Source of the DNA: Nonomuraea jabiensis
GTDB taxonomy: Bacteria > Actinomycetota > Actinomycetes > Streptosporangiales > Streptosporangiaceae
Reading direction: 5' to 3'
Assembly (NCBI RefSeq): GCF_014204795.1
Contig: NZ_JACHMB010000001.1
Location: 5,654,501 to 5,718,500 of the forward strand
Length of the DNA: 64,000 bases
Shown here: one piece after another, positions 25,179 through 32,314 of the stretch
Layout of the letters: each line of letters begins with the position of its first letter
Numbering within the stretch: the stretch's first letter is position 1
Position numbers and translations under genes: made by a program
The notes under the pieces: generated by a model
The model's input: only the letters and a program-made list of their open reading frames with translations
Told to the model about the DNA's origin: nothing
Database searches by the model: none

Positions 25179-26726
25179 ATGCCCGCACTCGTGATGGGGC
25201 CGATGCTGCGATACGTGGACTCGGTCAGCGCCTCGATCTGGGTGGAGACCGCCGAGCCCTGCACAGTCACCATCGAGGCGGACGGCAGGTCTTACCGGTC
25301 GCCTACCTTCACCGTGCACGGTCACCACTACGCGATCGTGGATCTCGTTGAACTCTCCCAGGATATCGGGTCGTATTCGGTGAGGCTCGACGGGGAGCAG
25401 GTATGGCCTCTGGCGGGTCGGCCGCCGAGCCGGATCCGGCTGCTGCCCGCCGACGGGGTGCGCAGGCTGGCGTTCGGCTCGTGCCGCACCAGCGTCCCGC
25501 ATGACGCCGCGCACCTCCTCACCCACGGCGACGACGTTCTGCGCGCGTACGGTGAGCACCTCCCCACCGCGGACGACGAGGAGTGGCCCGACCTGCTGGT
25601 GCTCCTCGGCGACCAGGTCTACGCCGACAACCCCTCGCCCGCGATGCTCGACTACATCCGCGCCCGCAGGAGCACCGAGCCGCAGAGGGAGATCGCCGAC
25701 TTCGAGGAGTACGCCGAGCTCTACCGCCTGGCCTGGACCGACGAGGAGATCCGGTGGCTGCTGTCCACCGTCCCGTCCGCGATGATCTTCGATGACCACG
25801 ACCTGCGTGACGACTGGAACACCTCGCAGCCCTGGCGCGAGCAGATGGCCGCCGTGCCGTGGTGGCAGCGCCGCGTCGTCGCGGGGCTGGGGGCGTACTG
25901 GATCTATCAGCACCTCGGCAACCTCTCGCCGGCCGAGCGCGCGGAGGACCCGCTGCTGCGCAAGCTGATGGACGGCGACGGCGGCGCGGCCCTGGACGAG
26001 TTCGCGGAGAAGGCCGACGCCGAGCCGAGCAGCAACCGCTGGAGCTACGCCCGCGACCTCGGCAACGCCCGCCTGATCATGGTGGACACCAGGTGCGCCA
26101 GGCAGCTCACGCCCGGCGACCGCCGCATGCTCGACCCGGGGGAATGGGCCTGGCTGGAGGAGCAGGTCGCCGCCCCGGCCGAGCGGCTGATCATCGGCTC
26201 GTCGATCCCGTTCCTCCTCCCCGAGGGCGTCCACGGCGTGCAGAACTGGAACGAGGCCCTGTGCGACGGCCGGTGGGGCCCTCTCGCGCGGCGGTGGTCG
26301 GAGAAGTTCCGCCAGGCCATCGACCTGGAGCACTGGGCGGCGTTCCGGCGTTCGTTCGAGGACTTGTCGAGGCTGCTGGCGAAGGTCGGCAAGCCCGTGC
26401 TGATCCTCTCCGGCGACGTCCACTACTCCTACCTGGCCAAGGCCGGGGCTGGGCAGATCTACCAGATCGTCTGCTCGCCGATCCGCAACCCGCTGAGCCG
26501 CATGCTGCGCTGGGCCAACGTGTTCACCCAGTTCTCGATCGCCACGCTGGTCGGCGGCCTGCTGGCGCGGCTGGCGGGCATCCCGAAGCCGCCGTTCAGG
26601 TGGCGGGTCACGAACGGGCCCTGGTTCCAGAACGCGGTGGCCACGCTGACCCTGCCCGACGAGGTCACCTGGTACGAGTCCGTCGGCGATGCGGTCAGGC
26701 CGATCGACTCCGTCCGCCTACGCTGA
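25179..26726 (+). CDS. PhoD-like metallophosphatase/phosphodiesterase
   Basis: A 515-residue calcineurin-fold enzyme of the PhoD-like group. Metal ligands are visible in LAFGSCRTS, LLVLLGDQVYADN, MIFDDHDLRDDWN and VLILSGDVHYSYL. An N-terminal Ig-like segment precedes the catalytic domain. It lacks the twin-arginine signal of classical secreted PhoD, so it is probably cytosolic. The start ATG 25179 has GGGGAG upstream; the open frame runs back to 25104. The methyltransferase gene follows after 5 bp and may be co-transcribed. Confidence 0.87.
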   Translation: MPALVMGPMLRYVDSVSASIWVETAEPCTVTIEADGRSYRSPTFTVHGHHYAIVDLVELSQDIGSYSVRLDGEQVWPLAGRPPSRIRLLPADGVRRLAFGSCRTSVPHDAAHLLTHGDDVLRAYGEHLPTADDEEWPDLLVLLGDQVYADNPSPAMLDYIRARRSTEPQREIADFEEYAELYRLAWTDEEIRWLLSTVPSAMIFDDHDLRDDWNTSQPWREQMAAVPWWQRRVVAGLGAYWIYQHLGNLSPAERAEDPLLRKLMDGDGGAALDEFAEKADAEPSSNRWSYARDLGNARLIMVDTRCARQLTPGDRRMLDPGEWAWLEEQVAAPAERLIIGSSIPFLLPEGVHGVQNWNEALCDGRWGPLARRWSEKFRQAIDLEHWAAFRRSFEDLSRLLAKVGKPVLILSGDVHYSYLAKAGAGQIYQIVCSPIRNPLSRMLRWANVFTQFSIATLVGGLLARLAGIPKPPFRWRVTNGPWFQNAVATLTLPDEVTWYESVGDAVRPIDSVRLR

Positions 26727-26731
26727 AGCGC

Positions 26732-27445
26732 ATGCACAAGGATGATTACGCCGCCGCCGTGCCGTTCTACGACCTCTGGCACGAGGACGGGCATGTCCCG
26801 ATGGTGCGGGAGCTGCTTCCCCTGCTGCTGAAGGGGGTGCGGCGGAGCGTGCTCGAGATCGGCGCGGGCACCGGCCTGATCACCGAGCTGCTGGCCAGGG
26901 AGACGCCGGCCGAGATCTTCGCCGTGGAGCCGTCACTGGGCATGCGCTCGGTCCTGGTCTCCCGCCTGGCCTCCGACCCCGCGACGCTGCGGCGGGTGAC
27001 CGTGCTGCCTTATGGGGCGCTCGACGTGGAGGTGGACGAACCGGTCGAGGCGATCGTGATGATCTCCGTCCTGCAGAGCTTCGACGCGGAGGAACGGGCC
27101 GCGCTGTGGCAGGTGCTGGGCAGGCAGCTGGAGCCGGGCGGGCGGCTGGTGTTCAACTGGCGGGAGCGGTCCGCGCCGGTGCCGGGCGATCTCGAGGTCC
27201 TGGGGTCGTACCAGGTCGGCAGGCACGCGTACGAGGTGGCCGGGCAGGTGCTGGAGGCCGAGGGGGAGAGCGTCACCACGCGCTTCGTCTACCGGATCAG
27301 GCAGCACGGCGTGGCCATCAGCGAGGACGAGGTGGTCCTCACCAACCACTGGCCCGCCCGGGCCCGGCTGGTCTCGGAGCTGGAGACCGCGGGCTTCACC
27401 CCGGAGCCGGCTCCGGAGGGGATGGAGGTGTGGCGCCTCCCGTAG
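26732..27445 (+). CDS. Class I SAM-dependent methyltransferase
   Basis: A 237-residue methyltransferase. The SAM loop is VLEIGAGTGLITELL (about residues 40-54), followed by AVEPSLGM and the post-motif LEPGGRLVFNWRE. No substrate-specific signature is visible. It starts five bases after the PhoD-like gene. Confidence 0.87.
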   Translation: MHKDDYAAAVPFYDLWHEDGHVPMVRELLPLLLKGVRRSVLEIGAGTGLITELLARETPAEIFAVEPSLGMRSVLVSRLASDPATLRRVTVLPYGALDVEVDEPVEAIVMISVLQSFDAEERAALWQVLGRQLEPGGRLVFNWRERSAPVPGDLEVLGSYQVGRHAYEVAGQVLEAEGESVTTRFVYRIRQHGVAISEDEVVLTNHWPARARLVSELETAGFTPEPAPEGMEVWRLP

Positions 27446-27522
27446 CCGGTCGGAAGAAAGGTGGAACCGCCCTCCGACGTGCGGCCAACAACAGGGTGAC
27501 CGCATGAGAGAGGACCGGCAGA

Positions 27523-28119
27523 GTGGTGGGTGTTCAGGATGTGCCTGAGACGCTGGATGACTCGACGCTGATCGGGCATTCGCTGGCCGACCCGGAGAGC
27601 TTCGCGGCGCTGTTCGACCGGCACGCCGACGAGATCCACAGGTACGCGGCCCGGCGCCTCGGGAGCGAGCTGGCCGACGACGTGACGGGGGAGGTGTTCC
27701 TCGTCGCGTTCCGCCGGCGGGCGCGTTACGACCGCTCGTGGCCCGATGCCAGGCCATGGTTATACGGCATCGCGACCAAGGTCGTCGCCCAGCACCGCAG
27801 GGCCGAACGGCGGCGCACCGCCGCCATGGCCAAGGTGAACGTGGAGCGCCCCGGCACCTTCGACGACCGCAGCGCCGATCGGGTGACCGCCGAGCAGCTC
27901 CAGCCCAGGCTGGCCAGGGCGCTCACCCGGCTCAGCGCCGGCGAGCGCGACCTGCTGCTGCTCGTGGCGTGGGCGGACCTGACGTACGAGGACGCGGCGC
28001 TCGCGCTCGGCGTGCCGGTCGGCACCGTCAGGTCCAGGCTCCACCGGCTCCGCGTCAAGGTGCGCAGGGCTCTCGGCGGCACCGATCCCTTCGCAGCAGA
28101 GGAGCCCCAGCATGGATGA
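27523..28119 (+). CDS. ECF-type RNA polymerase sigma factor
   Basis: A 198-residue sigma-70 family factor with only regions 2 and 4. Region 2 covers ALFDRHADEIHRYAARRLG, DDVTGEVFLVAFRRR and WLYGIATKVVAQHRR. Region 4 is LTYEDAALALGVPVGTVRSR. The 3' end overlaps the CU044_5270 gene by eight bases, the normal arrangement for this ECF group, whose partner acts as its regulator. Start GTG 27523 is chosen; a second GTG lies at 27541. Confidence 0.93.
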   Translation: MVGVQDVPETLDDSTLIGHSLADPESFAALFDRHADEIHRYAARRLGSELADDVTGEVFLVAFRRRARYDRSWPDARPWLYGIATKVVAQHRRAERRRTAAMAKVNVERPGTFDDRSADRVTAEQLQPRLARALTRLSAGERDLLLLVAWADLTYEDAALALGVPVGTVRSRLHRLRVKVRRALGGTDPFAAEEPQHG

Positions 28120-29467
28120 GGACGAGATCCGCATGTTCGCCGACGGCCGGCCCGCCGTGCCGCCGTACGGGGCCGAGGCGAGGGCCACGGCGCGGGAACG
28201 GCTGCTGGCGCAGGCGCGAGGCGGGGGCCGCTTTCGCCTGCCCGGATTCGGCTGGCAGGCCGCGGCCGCGTTCGGGGTCACGGTCGCCCTGGTCGGCGGG
28301 GTGGCCATGGCGCTGACGAACCAGGGCCACGGGGGCACCGGCCCCGCCACGGCGGTGACCCAGTCGGCCGCCGTGGCGTCGTCCGACGAGCCGGCGCCCC
28401 GTCCGGGCCAGTTCGTCCTCATCGAGTCCGACACCATGTACCGGTCGATGGCGGCCGACGAGAGCGGCAAGACCTCACGCCACCTCTACCGGACCCACAG
28501 GAAGATCTGGCAGTCGGCGGACGGGAGCGCGAACGGCCTGCTGCTGATCGAGGGCCGCGAGCCCCGGCCGTGGCCGGGCGAGCAGCTGCCGGCCGACGCC
28601 GGGAACTGGCAGGGCTCCGACTGGCACGTGCTGCCGTCCTGCCCCTCCCCGCTGGGCGAGAACCGCACCGACTACGCCTACCTGAGCACCCTGCCGACGG
28701 ACGCCGCCGGGATGCGGGCACGCCTCTACAAGATGCCCGCGGCGGCGGGCGAGGCCAAGGGCGACGAGAACGACCGGGCCGCCTTCGACCATCTGACGGA
28801 CCTGGTCAGGGAGACGTACCTGCCGAAGGCGCAGCGCGACGCGCTCTTCGAGGCCGCCAAGTCGATCCCCGGCGTCCAGGTGACCGAGGGGGTGGAGGAC
28901 TCGGCGGGCCGCAAGGGGGTGGCGCTCGGCCGGGTCGACCCCCAGGGGATCCTCAGGCAGGCCATCTTCGACCCGGCCACGCACGTGTTCATGGGAGAGC
29001 GGGAGACGGTCGTGGACGACCGGCTCGCGGGGGCTCCCAAGGGGAGCGTGCTGGCGCTGACCGCCCAGTTCAAGGCGTCGGTGGTGGACGCGCTGCCGCA
29101 GGCGACGCCGTCGTACAAGGGCGAGGCGGTCTGCGCCCCGTCCAGCGCCGAGCCCGCCCCGGGCGAGACGAGCTCAGCCGTTCCGCTGCCGAGCGACGAG
29201 ACCGTCTCGAAGCCGGTGCCGACCATGACGGTCTCCCTGGAGGCGACGAGCGACCCGTCCGCGGGGGAGCCGGGGCCGACGATCACAGTGAAGCCGACGC
29301 AGGCGCCGGCACCGAAGCCGACGGCCACCGTGAAGCCGACGCAGGCGCCGGCACCGAAGCCGACGGCCACCGTGAAGCCGTCACAGGGGCCGGCAGCAAA
29401 GCCGACGGCCACCGTGGCGCCGTCACAGGGGCCGGCACCGGCGAAGGCGTCCCCGGCCGGCGAATGA
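28112..29467 (+). CDS. CU044_5270 family membrane protein (sigma factor partner)
   Basis: A 451-residue protein. A short cytosolic N-terminal region (DEDEIRMFADGRPAVPPYG) is followed by one membrane helix (about residues 48-68, WQAAAAFGVTVALVGGVAMA) and a large extracytoplasmic domain with WHVLPSCPSPLGENRTDYAY and the CU044_5270 fold. The tail is a Pro/Thr/Lys-rich stalk made of four 14-residue repeats. CU044_5270 proteins are encoded with ECF sigma factors and are thought to sense envelope conditions and restrain the sigma factor. The gene overlaps the sigma gene. Confidence 0.88.
   Translation: MDEDEIRMFADGRPAVPPYGAEARATARERLLAQARGGGRFRLPGFGWQAAAAFGVTVALVGGVAMALTNQGHGGTGPATAVTQSAAVASSDEPAPRPGQFVLIESDTMYRSMAADESGKTSRHLYRTHRKIWQSADGSANGLLLIEGREPRPWPGEQLPADAGNWQGSDWHVLPSCPSPLGENRTDYAYLSTLPTDAAGMRARLYKMPAAAGEAKGDENDRAAFDHLTDLVRETYLPKAQRDALFEAAKSIPGVQVTEGVEDSAGRKGVALGRVDPQGILRQAIFDPATHVFMGERETVVDDRLAGAPKGSVLALTAQFKASVVDALPQATPSYKGEAVCAPSSAEPAPGETSSAVPLPSDETVSKPVPTMTVSLEATSDPSAGEPGPTITVKPTQAPAPKPTATVKPTQAPAPKPTATVKPSQGPAAKPTATVAPSQGPAPAKASPAGE
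29285..29449 (+). repeat. 42-bp tandem repeats in the CU044_5270 stalk
   Basis: Four near-identical 42-bp units encode the 14-residue pattern TVKPTQAPAPKPTA, with the later copies changed to KPSQGPAAKP and APSQGPAP. Units 1 and 2 are almost exact copies, so expansion is recent. The product would be an extended cell-wall-spanning stalk. Confidence 0.9.
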
Positions 29468-29483
29468 CCACCCAGACGGGCAA

Positions 29484-29506
29484 CCGGGCGCCGTAACGGC
29501 GCCCGG
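29484..29506. terminator. Terminator after the sigma/CU044_5270 operon
   Basis: CCGGGCGCCG-TAA-CGGCGCCCGG: a perfect 10-bp stem with a three-base loop, 17 bp after the stop codon. Confidence 0.8.
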
Positions 29507-29537
29507 CCCCGTAAACCGGAGAAGCGTCTCCCTGGAC

Positions 29538-29568
29538 AGGGCCCAGCCACGTGCGGCGGTTGGGCCCT
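29538..29568. terminator. Terminator after rocD
   Basis: AGGGCCCA (29538-29545) and TGGGCCCT (29561-29568) form the stem of a hairpin 32 bp beyond the rocD stop, with further CC/GG pairs inside the loop. Confidence 0.7.
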
Positions 29569-29599
29569 CCCGTGCTCCGCCGTAAAAGACCTTGAAACC

Positions 29600-30814
29600 T
29601 CAGGCGGTGGTCAGCTCGTAAAGGGCGTCGGCGAGCTGGTTGACCGCCCAGATCAGGTCCTCCTCGGAGACCACGATGGGCGGGGCGAGGCGGATCGTGG
29701 AGCCGTGGGTGTCCTTGGCGAGCACGCTCCGCGCCATCAGCGCCTTCGACACCTCCCGCCCCGTCGCGAGCTCCGGGTCGATGTCCACGCCGGCCCACAG
29801 CCCGCGCCCGCGCACCTCCACGACCCCCTTGCCGATCAGCTCGCGCAGCCGGGCGTGCAGCACCTCGCCGAGCTTGGCGGCCCTGGCCTGGAACTCGCCG
29901 GTGTTGAGCAGCTCGATGACCGCGATGCCCACCGCGCACGCCAGCGGGTTGCCGCCGAACGTGGACCCGTGCTGGCCGGGCTGGATGATCCCGAGCACGT
30001 CGCGGTTCGCGGCGATGGCCGAGACCGGTACGACGCCGCCGCCGAGCGCCTTGCCCAGGACGTAGACGTCGGGCACGACCCCTTCGTAGTCGCACGCGAA
30101 CGTCTGCCCGGTGCGCCCCAGCCCCGACTGCACCTCGTCGGCGATCATCAGGATCCCCTGCGCGGTGCAGAGCTCCCGGATCTCGCTCAGGTACCCGTCC
30201 GGCGGGACGAGCACCCCGGCCTCGCCCTGGATCGGCTCGACCAGCACCGCGACCGTGTTCGGGTCGACGGCCTGCCTGATCGCCTCGGTGGAGCCGTACG
30301 GCACGAGCCGGAAGCCCGGCGTGTAGGGCCCGAAGTTGTCGTGTGCCTCCGGATCGGTGGAGAAGCTCACGATCGTGGTCGTGCGGCCGTGGAAGTTGCC
30401 TTCCATCACGATGATGTTCGCCTGGTCGGGCTCGACGCCCTTGACCTCGTAGCCCCATTTGCGGGCCACCTTGATGGCGGTCTCGACGGCCTCGGCGCCG
30501 GTGTTCATGGGCAGGATCAGGTCCTTGCCCGTGAGGTCGCCGAGCCCGGCGCAGAACTGCGCGAACTGGTCGTGGTAGAACGCGCGGCTGGTCAGGGTCA
30601 GGTTGTCGAGCTGGTCGCGGGCGGCCTCGATGATCTTCGGGTGTCCGTGGCCGAAGTTGAGCGAGGAATAGCCGGACAGGCAGTCCAGATATCGCTTGCC
30701 CTCCACGTCGGTGACCCAGGCGCCGTGCGCCTCGTGGATCACGACGGGAAGCGGATGGTAGTTGTGCGCGCTGCGGCGCTCGCTCATCTCGATGAGCTCT
30801 GCGCTGGTGGTCAT
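29600..30814 (-). CDS. rocD: Ornithine aminotransferase
   Basis: A 404-residue class III aminotransferase converting ornithine plus 2-oxoglutarate to glutamate semialdehyde and glutamate. The PLP lysine is in VYVLGKALGGGVVPVSAI; other signatures are NTGAEAVETAIKVARKWGY and IADEVQSGLGRTGQ. Length and motifs fit RocD. The ATG at 30814 follows GGGGGAGA; the frame is open 12 codons further upstream, into the ddaH-like gene's stop. With the adjacent ddaH-like and AsnC genes it forms an arginine/ornithine module like that of mycobacteria (Rv2321c-Rv2324 region). Confidence 0.94.
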   Translation of the reverse strand: MTTSAELIEMSERRSAHNYHPLPVVIHEAHGAWVTDVEGKRYLDCLSGYSSLNFGHGHPKIIEAARDQLDNLTLTSRAFYHDQFAQFCAGLGDLTGKDLILPMNTGAEAVETAIKVARKWGYEVKGVEPDQANIIVMEGNFHGRTTTIVSFSTDPEAHDNFGPYTPGFRLVPYGSTEAIRQAVDPNTVAVLVEPIQGEAGVLVPPDGYLSEIRELCTAQGILMIADEVQSGLGRTGQTFACDYEGVVPDVYVLGKALGGGVVPVSAIAANRDVLGIIQPGQHGSTFGGNPLACAVGIAVIELLNTGEFQARAAKLGEVLHARLRELIGKGVVEVRGRGLWAGVDIDPELATGREVSKALMARSVLAKDTHGSTIRLAPPIVVSEEDLIWAVNQLADALYELTTA

Positions 30815-30816
30815 GG

Positions 30817-31614
30817 TCAGTTCTCCCCCCTGATCTCCAGTGTGCAGCACTTGGGTCCGCCGCCTGCTTTACGCAGCTCCGACAGGTCGACGGGGATGAC
30901 CTCGTGGCCGCGCCGCTTGAGCTCCAGTTGCAGGTTCGACGCCTCGGCGTTGATGACGACGTTCCTGCCGTCGCTGACCGCGTTCAAACCGAGCACCTCG
31001 GCGTCCTCGGCGGTCGCGATCACCGCGTCCGGGAACAGCTTGCGCAGCACCTTCCTGCTGCCCTCGGAGAACGCCTCCGGGTAGTACGCGACATTGCGCC
31101 CGTCGAGCGGGAACAGCGCCGTGTCCAGGTGGTAGAAGCGCGGGTCCACCAGCGTCAGGGAGATCACCGGGCGGCCCAGGAACTCCTGCGCCTCCTGGTG
31201 CGCCACCACGTCCGTGCGGAAGCCCGTGCCGGCCAGGATGACGTCGTCGAGCGTGAGGAAGTCGCCCTCGCCCTCGTTGACGTGCAGCGGCTCGCGCGCC
31301 GGGTAGCCGCGCTCGGTGAACCACCGCAGGTAGGCGGGGCCCTCGGGGCCGCGCTCGGCGTGGGCGAACCGGGCGCCGTAGACGCGGCCGTCCACGACCA
31401 GCGCGCCGTTGGCGGCGAAGACCATGTCGGGCAGCCCCTCGATCGGGTCGATCAGGCTCACCTGGTGCCCGAGCTCCTCGTACGCCGCCTTCAGGCCCTC
31501 CCACTGCCGGACCGCCAGGTTGCGGTCCGCGCCTGCCTCGGGATCCATCCACGGGTTGATCGCGTACTCGACCGTGAAGTAGTCCGGACGGCACATCAGG
31601 AAGTGTTTGGGCAT
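30817..31614 (-). CDS. Guanidino-modifying hydrolase (DDAH/arginine deiminase superfamily)
   Basis: A 265-residue pentein-fold enzyme. The N terminus FLMCRPDYFTVEYAINPWMD and the FAANGALVV, GTGFRTD, FYHLDTALFPL (His) and GGGPKCCTLEIRGE (Cys nucleophile) motifs match the Rv2323c-like group annotated as dimethylarginine hydrolase. It ends two bases before rocD and is clearly co-transcribed. Ornithine aminotransferase downstream suggests that it takes part in turning arginine, or a derivative, into ornithine or citrulline for catabolism. It differs clearly from the ddaH at 3070, which has the FVEDA type. Confidence 0.88.
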   Translation of the reverse strand: MPKHFLMCRPDYFTVEYAINPWMDPEAGADRNLAVRQWEGLKAAYEELGHQVSLIDPIEGLPDMVFAANGALVVDGRVYGARFAHAERGPEGPAYLRWFTERGYPAREPLHVNEGEGDFLTLDDVILAGTGFRTDVVAHQEAQEFLGRPVISLTLVDPRFYHLDTALFPLDGRNVAYYPEAFSEGSRKVLRKLFPDAVIATAEDAEVLGLNAVSDGRNVVINAEASNLQLELKRRGHEVIPVDLSELRKAGGGPKCCTLEIRGEN

Positions 31615-31667
31615 GCAGGTCTCCGTCGAGGTTTATGGGTGGATGTCCTTTTCGAAGGGACGAAGAC

Positions 31668-31706
31668 AGCCTAGGAATGCATGTTTATGCAGGCCAAGTG
31701 TTTGGC
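31668..31706 (-). promoter_or_regulatory. Promoter and AsnC/Lrp-like sites of the ddaH-rocD operon
   Basis: Reading on the minus strand, TTGGCC (31697-31692) and TAGGCT (31673-31668) are 18 bp apart. Two inverted repeats sit over this region: TGCAT-GTTT-ATGCA (31678-31691) and GCCAA-GTGT-TTGGC (31693-31706). They are suitable for binding by the AsnC-type regulator encoded just upstream. Confidence 0.5.
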
Positions 31707-31737
31707 ATTGCGTGTTCGCGCAGGTCTGTTGCGTCTT

Positions 31738-32223
31738 TCAGAGCTGGGCGGGCGATCCGTTGCGCGGCTCGGGGACGGTGGTGCCGGGAGGTGCGTCCAC
31801 GAGCCGCGAGAGCACGATGGAGCTCTTGGTCCGCACCACGAACGACTCCGCCGCGATGCGCTCGATCACCCGTTCCACGTGGCGCACGTCCGTGGCCCTG
31901 ATGTGCAGCAGCGCGTCCGCCTCGCCCGTGATCGTGGCCGCCCCCACCACCTCGGGGAACTTCGCCACGGCCAGCGCGATGTCCGACGGCTTGGTCTTGC
32001 CCTGGCAGAACAGCTCCACGTACGCCTCGGTCGTCCAGCCGAGCGCCTGCGGCGCCACCCTCGCGCTGAACCCGGTGATCGCCCCCGCCTCGCGCAACCG
32101 GTCCACCCGGCGCTTGACCGCCGACGCGCTCAGCCCCACCTGGTGTCCGATGTCGGCGAAGGTCGCGCGGGCGTCCTCGACGAGCGCCGCGATGATGTCA
32201 CGATCGAGCCGGTCCAGTTCCAC
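31738..32223 (-). CDS. Lrp/AsnC-family regulator
   Basis: A 161-residue feast/famine regulator. The N-terminal HTH is DIIAALVEDARATFADIGHQ and VGLSASAVKRRVDRLREAG. The C-terminal RAM domain includes GWTTEAYVELFCQG and ADALLHIRATDVRHVERVI. It reads in the same direction as the ddaH-like gene 123 bp downstream and probably senses an amino acid such as arginine or ornithine to control it. Start is GTG 32223. Confidence 0.92.
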   Translation of the reverse strand: MELDRLDRDIIAALVEDARATFADIGHQVGLSASAVKRRVDRLREAGAITGFSARVAPQALGWTTEAYVELFCQGKTKPSDIALAVAKFPEVVGAATITGEADALLHIRATDVRHVERVIERIAAESFVVRTKSSIVLSRLVDAPPGTTVPEPRNGSPAQL

Positions 32224-32237
32224 GCGCTCTGTATACC

Positions 32238-32249
32238 GCCTGGCCAGGC
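32238..32249. promoter_or_regulatory. Palindrome between AsnC and the GH1-LacI gene
   Basis: GCCTGGCCAGGC, a perfect 12-bp palindrome, lies in the 91-bp divergent gap. It does not match the CelR-type AGAGCGCTCT core seen at 37.4 kb, so it is more likely an AsnC or unrelated site. Confidence 0.35.
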
Positions 32250-32314
32250 TGGCGCGCGACGAGCGGCACGCGGGAGACTAAGCGGGCAGACAGTCATCGG
32301 AGGGTTCCGCCAGA

